Shown piece after piece: positions 57,562-64,000 of a stretch of DNA of 64,000 bases. Source of the DNA: Favolaschia claudopus (Eukaryota; Basidiomycota; Agaricomycetes; Agaricales; Mycenaceae); the NCBI GenBank assembly GCA_037176885.1, contig JAWWNJ010000002.1, positions 1,178,001 to 1,242,000 on the forward strand, given 5' to 3'. The notes under the pieces were generated by a model, which was not told the origin of the DNA, ran no database searches, and worked only from the letters and a program-made list of their open reading frames with translations. Position 1 is the stretch's first letter. Each line of letters starts with the position of its first letter. A program made the translations under genes and the position numbers.

Positions 57562-57973
57562 ATGCATTCGCCAGATCCTGATTCCGGGTCATCCTCTCCC
57601 GCAACCGATTCACCTCCCCCAGAGGAAAACTTCCCGACGTCCTCTAGCACCACATCCGGTTTCTTTAACCTCGCGAGCCAACTCACCTCCTCGTTTTCTG
57701 GCAGTCCCTCGAAACGTCGTCTGCCCGGCTCATCCTTTCCCACTGGTTCCTCTAGTCGTGACCCCAAGTCGCGAAGACGCGACGATCCCAGACGCGGCAC
57801 ATGGGATGGCAAAGAAGGAGGCAAAAGAGAGAAGGAAGAGCTAGTCGACAATCATGTGGTGGAAACATTGAGAAAGGGTTCGTGTCCTTCTGAGACGAAT
57901 TCCGCCAACTCATATCTGATTCAAAGAAATTGGAGACCCATTCAATGAGACTGCTTTCAAGGCCGCCAGTTGA
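57562..57973 (+). CDS. Small Ser/Pro-rich hypothetical protein
   Basis: Two-exon gene. ATG 57562 gives MHSPDPDSGSSSPATDSPPP, then TSSSTTSGFFNLASQLTSSF, SGSPSKRRLPGSSFPTGSSS and DPKSRRRDDPRRGTWDGKEG. The exon ends in DNHVVETLRK. An intron of about 57 bp (donor near 57881) joins to EIGDPFNETAFKAAS with TGA 57971-57973. The Ser/Thr-rich, Arg-flanked composition suggests a disordered protein. No domain recognised. The join restores a continuous frame with good GT-AG signals, which supports a real gene. A TGACATCA element lies about 80 bp upstream (57481-57488). Confidence 0.6.
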
Positions 57974-58409
57974 ATTGAGGTAATCACTTGCCCTGCTCTT
58001 TCTTGTCATTGACATTTGGCTCATCGGTGCTGCAGACAGCTGGTTCTGTAAAATCATGCATTTGTAATATATCGCGTCCGCCTCTTGCAACCCAACAATG
58101 GGCTTCCTCTGTTTCGCTTACCCACAATCGATCGAATAGACTCGAACCAATCTCTCGCTGGCACTTTGACGGGGAGGAATTAGTGCCAGGAGAAAGCAAA
58201 GTGCTGGTCCGAGCCTATCGATCGAACTGTTCAATCGTGAATCGAACAACTTGAAAACCTTTCTGCAGGGCTCTAAGAACTCGTTGTAATTATATTAAAT
58301 GCTAAAGACCGAAGGCAACAGTTTACTTAATAGATACATGCAGCGAAATACAGAAAGCGAATGAATAAATTAGACATAGGTAAGTGTCCCCTCCTGACGC
58401 TGCGACCTA
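57974..58409. other. Intergenic region between convergent genes
   Basis: About 436 bp between the small Ser/Pro-rich gene and the flippase. AT-rich toward 58280-58370. No gene seen. Confidence 0.4.
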
Positions 58410-61400
58410 TCATGATCCTGTTCCACTCTCATGCGACAAAAGCCGCTTTCTCGTTAAGGACTTCAATCCTCGCTTCAGCGACAGCTTTCCTTTACGAGCG
58501 CCGTCGCTTGGTACCGCGAGATTGCGGTTACTCGTTCGCCGCTCCGATAAATTACTCTGCATCCTCCGCATCGCAACACCGTTTTCTTCTATCGCGAAAT
58601 CAAAACCGCGGTCTCGAGATACCATCCCAGTGGCCATGTCCATTTGACTGGCTGACCGCACATCGGACATCCGAGGCGGTTCAAGCGTCGAGATGCTCCC
58701 TGTCCGAGACGTTCTTCGTGAGGCATAGGAAGCGGGACGGGATCGCCTCATGGCACTCAAACCGCGTCCTTTGACGTATATGTCATGTCGAAGATCGCGG
58801 TGCGGTTCCTTCTCTGCTATCCACCTCACAATATCGATGTCGTTCGGGAAATATCCAAACTTCCAAGCTTTGAAGAGATAGCGCGGTGTGAATGCGAGGA
58901 GGAAAGTCCTGTGGAATCTAGTTAGGCCAAGGCAAAATGATGGGATGACCAGGACGCACAGAACCATGCTGAACCAGAACAAGGCGGATTGAAGGACGTA
59001 GTGGTCATTGCCGTACAACACGGTCGATGCATAGCCTGGTGCGATGATCGAGTAGATAGCCTGCAGAATTAATCAGTATAGAAGACGTAAAAGCTTCTGG
59101 GCGATTAAACGAACAGTGAAGCCCCAAACGACGGCCATGCAGAAAAAGAGAGCAAAGAACAACCAGAAAGTCCAAGCGGTAGCCGTCAAGCCAGTGTACA
59201 TGTTTGCGACGAGCACGGCGGAAAGAGCCATGGTTGTCGACATCTCGTTGATATAGGTATCGTATCCGTCCTTCCGGGTTGTGGGGGCCTCGTATGCATA
59301 CTTAATGAAGAAGAAAAGGATGACAGACTGCGAGGACAATGAGTATATATACTAAGAAGATTGAGCATTCAAACTTGCCTGGTACACTCCATCGATCATA
59401 TATACAGCGAAAGAACGTAGATTGAACCAGGTGCCCTCTCTCCCGAAACGGTAGAGCTCAGGAACAGCCATCAGAACATGGCCGTCTGTGAGGACAGTGA
59501 GCCAAGCGCGTAAATGAGGACGAGGATCATGCGTACCAAGGAACCTGTCAAACGCCCCAATCGCTCCAACAGGAAGGACCGTCCATAAAGAGTTCCAGAA
59601 TAGAATATATACGTAGGCAAAGACATAAGTGGCACTCCAGCCGCTGTAAATCTGGAACCAAAACAACACCCCCGTAGGGACTACAATACGTTCAGCGCCA
59701 TTTCTCCAAAATAAAGGAATCGAACGCACCAATATTTTTATAGAAGAAATTAAGAATCCTAGCACAATGTCAAAATTCGGAGTACATGGTGCATGGAATG
59801 AACTGACATGACTCCGTTTCGGGCATAGGACCAATGACCATGGACAAGCAGCAACTTTTTAAGGAAGCGGAATTGTCCAATAGCGTAGTCGGACGCGTTG
59901 ACGGCTTGCAGTCCCTCCTCGCCAGAGATTCCGACACCGACGTGAGCCGCCTGAATCATACTGACGTCGTTGGCGCCGTCGCCAATAGCCAGGGTCATCG
60001 AGCCAAGGCCATCCTTGACCAGTCGTACGATCAGGGCTTTCTGAAGCGGTGAAACTCGGCAGCAAATCACTCCCTCGCACATGGTCGCGAGCCGCAGGAG
60101 AAGAGCTTTGTTCTCTTCCCCGTCGAAAGCCTGGGCAAAATCATTCAGAATCTCCCCTGAGCGTGGAAGCGAATGAAAAATTACGTGTGTCAGCGCTGTC
60201 CCATCGACAACAAGAACGAACCCTCCAGGCCGATCACCGTTTTCCGTTCCGACAATGGACGATATCCCCGTCTCCACCCGTTCTAAAGGATAGAACGTCT
60301 CGCCTTCGCCAGAAACCCGGGGGCGAGAAACAGGTGCTATCTCCATCTCTGGAAAGTACTTCTCGATGGCAAACAGCAATTGCTGGTGGATTGTGCGTCC
60401 CCGATCGTTGCCGCCACGAATGATGATGATATTCGAGTCAGGCGTAATCAAGTTGGTGCTCTTTCCAATGGCTAGTTCCAAGGTTCAGCATGCATGAAGG
60501 TCAGAGACAGTTACAATGAGTGCATACCAATGGCAGTCTCCAACTTGTCCCCAGTGGCCACCCAAATCTTGATACCAGCGCGCTTCAAATCCGCAATGGC
60601 CTCCGGAACGCCGTCTTGGAGTTTGTCTTCAATGGCAGTCGCACCCAAGAGTCGAAGGTCTCTCTCAAGTTCATCGGAAACGGCTTCAATCTTCTCCTCG
60701 CGGTCTTCCATCGCAACAGTGGCCTCATGGTATCGCTCGCTCCATGCAGCGTACTCGTCCTCTGCAAAAGAGCGTCAGAAAGGGTCAGGAAACGAAGGAT
60801 CATCAACTAACCCGGAATGACTTTATACGCCAAGGTCAGGGTACGTAGTCCATTATTGGCAAAATCGCTGAGATGCGCTTCAGTAGCTGCCTTGAGCTCA
60901 TCCCCTCCTGCCTTAAGACGCTCGAAAATAACATTGTCTGCGCCCTTCGTGAGAAGGAAAAGCCGCTCATCCTCGCCATCCAGTTGCTTCACAACAACGC
61001 TCATGCGCTTCCGGGCACTGTTGAACTCGAGGATGTTCAGCAGCTGGTACCGCTCAACCTCAGGTGAGAATGGTGTCCGTAGGCTGAGGTAGTCGCGGTC
61101 ACGGCCAAGGAAGACAAACCCAACATCCGCGGCTGCCTGAACAAGAGCTGACTCATCGGGCGACTGCGATTTGTACTGCATCGCGCCGGTCGTGGGATCC
61201 TGACCTGTGAGGACGGTGTGACATAGACCAAGGACCTTGAAGAATCCGTTCAGCGCGCGAGCATGTCCAGCGTTCTCCGAGTTGGGGTCAGCTGCGACGG
61301 CGGCGTCAAGATCGGCGAATAGATTGTCATCCTTGAAATGGATCACGGCGTCCGAAGGTGGAATGTCAGTGCTGGCGGTGCTGGATCCAGCTTCCTTGAC

Positions 61401-63150
61401 TGCAGCTTGGCTCGATGCTGTTTCCTCGACTTCTCCCGTATAAGCTTTCCCTCCAACAGAGCATTGTCGGAAAACCATCAAATTCTGAGATGAAAACATG
61501 ATCATCAGTCGCCGAGCAGAAAAAACAGAACAGAATAAAAATACCTGCGTTAACGTTCCTGTCTTGTCCGAAAAGATGTACTCGATTTGTCCCAAATCAT
61601 CCGACAAATTCCAGCTCTTGGCAAGTGTGGGTTGATCTAGCTTGGCATACCAGATTTCCTTGTCGAAAAAGATGAAGGCGGCCTGGAATGAGCGAACGAC
61701 TTCAATTGTGATGTACAGTGAAATCGGAACGATGGTTTGGAATCTGCCAGAGCCTGTGAGTGCTGAGACGAGTATTTTAAACAAGGACTTACGTGAGGAA
61801 GGCGAAAGCCCAGGTGATCAAGCCATTGATCGACGGATTGTCGTCCGATTGATTGTCCTCGTACAGCCAGGGAGCACCGCGAGGCTCGTATTGGTGCTCG
61901 AGCACGGAATCGCCAATGGCGCAAGCAACGGCCATGAGAAACAATAGAACAAGGTTGATCAAACTGTGTCGGCAGTGTCAGATCAAGGGTTAGGAATGAG
62001 ACAAGGGACTCACACTTGGGGATCCATTTGCCTCTCCACCTTACTGCGCTTACTTGGTGCATCTCCGGAATTCATGACAATCTTAGTATCGAGTCCAGTG
62101 TACATCACGACACCAATGACCCACTGGGTGTTCCGGAGAACGGTCCCACGAAGGAGGGTCATGGACAAGTCGACAGGCAGAACATCGTCTCCAATCGTGA
62201 CAGCGCCGTTAAGCCTGTACATGTTCACATCCGGTCGATCCAGCTTTATGGAGAAAGAGTTGAGCGCGTTCATGCAGTCGGCGGCTGTATTGAGGTGGGA
62301 CAGGCCAGCGACTGCGTGCCGGGATTTGAGATTGGTTTCGCCATCCAGATTTTTAGTCTCGATGAACGCTACGTTCTCTTCCTCCGAAGTTGCACAGATG
62401 AGGACGTCGGCCGGGATAGGTTCATTATCTCTGATCTTGACGAAATCACCGACTCGGACGTCCTCCCAAGCAGTAACATCCCAGTCAGCGGGCGAATCCT
62501 CGCGAGGGACATCGGCATCAGCCTCAATGTCCTTGGGCGTCGGGGGAAGGACTGGGGGATGTATCGAGCGTCGGGATATGAGCTTGAGAAAGAAATTGCG
62601 GCTCTTGGGTCGTGTTGCGTTGGGATTCTTCCAACCTGACCCCAGGACCAAAGTCTTGCTGTTATTCGTCCGTTTATCCGACTGGTGCCGTAAAAAGTCC
62701 TCATATCCGTCCTTGAGCGCAGAGAAGGTGAGGACAATGATCAAGGGAAGAATAGCGACCGCCGGAGAAACTGTCGCGAATTTGTGGAAGAACTGAAGGA
62801 TGGCGAGGGCAAGGAAAAAGCTATAGCGGCGAGTTGAGAGAAGCCGACGGAAACGGAAGGCCAGACTCTCGGACTTACATGTTAGCTACGCGGCGGAACT
62901 GCTCCAGCAAATTACGGGGAAGAAAGGTAATGAGCGTGTACTTGTAAGTGATAACCTGGTTGGCGGGATAGACATGAGCTGGCTTGACTTTTCCCTTGTG
63001 ATCGACGTAGTCTGCGGGCAAGTTTTCGTTGACATAGACGGTGCGAGGTGGACCTGGTGCTCGTTTGGAAGAGAAGAGATCCTCTATTTTGAAGTCGAGG
63101 ATGCGCCTGAAGAGGGATACGCGGGTTTGCCCTTGCCCATCGGACGCCAT
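58410..63150 (-). CDS. DNF1: P4-type ATPase, phospholipid flippase (Dnf1/Dnf2-like)
   Basis: Large polytopic ATPase that moves phospholipids from the outer to the cytosolic leaflet at plasma or Golgi membranes. Start at 63150 gives [20 protein letters not shown], then [20 protein letters not shown] and a membrane pair [20 protein letters not shown] with [20 protein letters not shown]. The actuator domain carries [20 protein letters not shown] and [20 protein letters not shown], with DGET characteristic of P4-ATPases. The phosphorylation site lies in [12 protein letters not shown]. The nucleotide-binding region shows [20 protein letters not shown] and [20 protein letters not shown]. Then come [15 protein letters not shown] and [20 protein letters not shown]. 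The C-terminal membrane domain runs from about 59.8 to 58.9 kb. The cytosolic tail is basic and Ser-rich, ending at 58410. About ten introns. An intact enzyme by motif. Dnf1/2 rather than Drs2 type is judged from the N-terminal block and is less certain. Confidence 0.92.
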
Positions 63151-63338
63151 GGATGGGGGAGAAGGAGAAAAACGCGGAGAATGTGGTCGGCAAAACACAG
63201 TCAGACAAAGTAAGCAACAACTTGATGCGGCAAAGTAGCCGTCACGTCACACCTTTTGACTAAGCTCCGGTGACTTTCGGTGACGACTGTCTTCGACTCG
63301 GCCCGAATTACTCCGTCGCTTCGTTGTCGTCTCCCGCG
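63151..63338. promoter_or_regulatory. Divergent promoter, flippase (-) / right-edge gene (+)
   Basis: A gap of 188 bp separates outward start codons. It contains paired GTGAC/GTCAC-type motifs (CCGTCACGTCACAC at 63239-63252 and GGTGACTTTCGGTGACG at 63269-63285), possible binding sites. No TATA box is evident. Confidence 0.4.
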
Positions 63339-64000
63339 ATGGCGCTCAACCCGCAATCCCTTCCACATCTCCCAAAACTCGACAAATCCCAGTTTGTCCA
63401 AGCATATCTACAAGCACAAAAGGTTCATGCAAAATTCCATGCCGAGCAAGGAGCCACTTTCATCGCTTCTTGGGACACGATTCACGCACATGAAACAACT
63501 CCGCAGAAACCAACTTCCCACAACATCGGTTTCGCAACGCCCGTTCTTATTGCCAGAAACCCCCACCCTACCACTACCAACGCACTCGCCAACACAGAAA
63601 TCAAATCTGCCGACCCCTGCACCCACACCGTTCAATCAAAGAACAGAGGCGACAAAACCAACCAGGGTGACAAATCTCGAAAGGTGGTGTCCAACAAACG
63701 GGAAGCACGCTCTGAAACTGACGAAGATCATGCCGCTCGTGAGCTCTTCACGGTCTCTGAGATTCTTCATCAAACAGCCTCATTAGGTCTCGCTGAAAGA
63801 CGGGAGCGGAAGCGCATTAAGCGAGCGATTGTGCAACCAAAGCCACCAAATGAGCTCGATGTAGTCTCGTCTGACGATAATGACAAACCCAAGAAACGCG
63901 CCAAAGCTCCCAAGGAGAAGAAACTCAAAGTCCCCGCCGGGTTTGCGCTTATGCACGGCTTTGCTGCTACCAATGTTGGAAAGAATCGTCTTACGGTATA
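63339..64000 (+). CDS. Basic nuclear-type protein, 5' part (cut by right edge)
   Basis: Open frame from ATG 63339 (MALNPQSLPHLPKLDKSQFV) with no stop before the window end, about 220 codons. It is hydrophilic: Thr/Pro-rich early part (HPTTTNALANTEIKSADPCT), basic stretches (RERKRIKRAIVQPKPPNE, KPKKRAKAPKEKKLKVP) and a motif GFALMHGFAATNVGKNRLTV at the right edge. The basic runs look like nuclear localisation signals. The closing motif is reminiscent of fungal proteins annotated as structure-specific endonuclease scaffolds (Slx4-like), but I cannot confirm this from the visible part. The gene must continue beyond the window. Function unassigned. Confidence 0.65.
   Translation, partial: MALNPQSLPHLPKLDKSQFVQAYLQAQKVHAKFHAEQGATFIASWDTIHAHETTPQKPTSHNIGFATPVLIARNPHPTTTNALANTEIKSADPCTHTVQSKNRGDKTNQGDKSRKVVSNKREARSETDEDHAARELFTVSEILHQTASLGLAERRERKRIKRAIVQPKPPNELDVVSSDDNDKPKKRAKAPKEKKLKVPAGFALMHGFAATNVGKNRLTV

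Noticed and set aside
62016..62639. 207-codon plus-strand frame inside the flippase gene
   Set aside because: Antisense shadow of strongly conserved P4-ATPase exons.

Overview
This window is nuclear DNA of a filamentous basidiomycete, most likely an Agaricomycete. The evidence is dense protein-coding genes on both strands cut by many ~45-70 bp GT-AG introns, about 50% GC, no operon-like layout, and protein types typical of mushroom-forming fungi: a large 2OG-Fe(II) oxygenase protein, Zn2Cys6 regulators, a Dicer and a DUF7719-like membrane protein. Coordinates of spliced genes run from start codon to stop codon and include introns. I deduced exon joins by eye from reading frame, splice signals and family similarity, so terminal exons and a few internal joins are approximate.

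Layout. 1-7.3 kb: IMP4 (3' part), aspartyl aminopeptidase (-), the U3 snoRNP WD40 protein UTP12/WDR3, and a secreted double-psi beta-barrel protein (-). 7.4-18.5 kb: a ~3.8 kb 2OG-Fe(II) oxygenase gene, a Zn2Cys6/fungal_trans regulator, a PLP transsulfuration enzyme and an SR splicing factor. 18.7-25.8 kb: a secretory-pathway and nuclear block: Loa1-like acyltransferase (-), Tvp38 (+), syntaxin-18/Ufe1 (-), Ssu72 CTD phosphatase, proteasome alpha-2. 26.5-36 kb: a small Zn2Cys6 protein, an aldehyde dehydrogenase (-), COX7C/Cox8, and a Dicer-like RNase III (-) lacking its N-terminal DExD/H ATPase domain. 36-43.2 kb: an ankyrin-like unknown protein, a DUF7719-like membrane protein (-), a nucleolar-type basic protein, an undescribed Ser/Arg-rich protein (-) and a ZNRD2/SSSCA1 zinc-ribbon protein (-). 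43.5-54.5 kb: EDEM-type GH47 mannosidase with PA domain, APRT (-), ribosomal protein eS1 (-), ATG10, ERG10-type thiolase with an apparent one-base frameshift, and an allantoate-permease-type MFS transporter. 54.5-57.5 kb is gene-poor and holds a ribosomal uL23 fragment. 57.6-64 kb: a small Ser/Pro-rich protein, a P4-ATPase flippase (-) and the 5' part of a basic nuclear-type protein.

Most genes are single-copy housekeeping functions: ribosome biogenesis (IMP4, UTP12, eS1), ER/Golgi traffic and lipids (Loa1, Tvp38, Ufe1, EDEM, flippase), mRNA biogenesis (SR protein, Ssu72) and autophagy/proteolysis (ATG10, proteasome). There is no metabolic gene cluster. The most striking structure is in the aldehyde dehydrogenase gene: a 51-bp intron is a diverged, shortened tandem copy of the 67-bp exon segment directly before it. 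This looks like an intron born by exon duplication. The Dicer without an ATPase lobe, the Ser/Arg-rich protein with recurrent IV-D-G modules, and the thiolase frameshift are the other points worth following.
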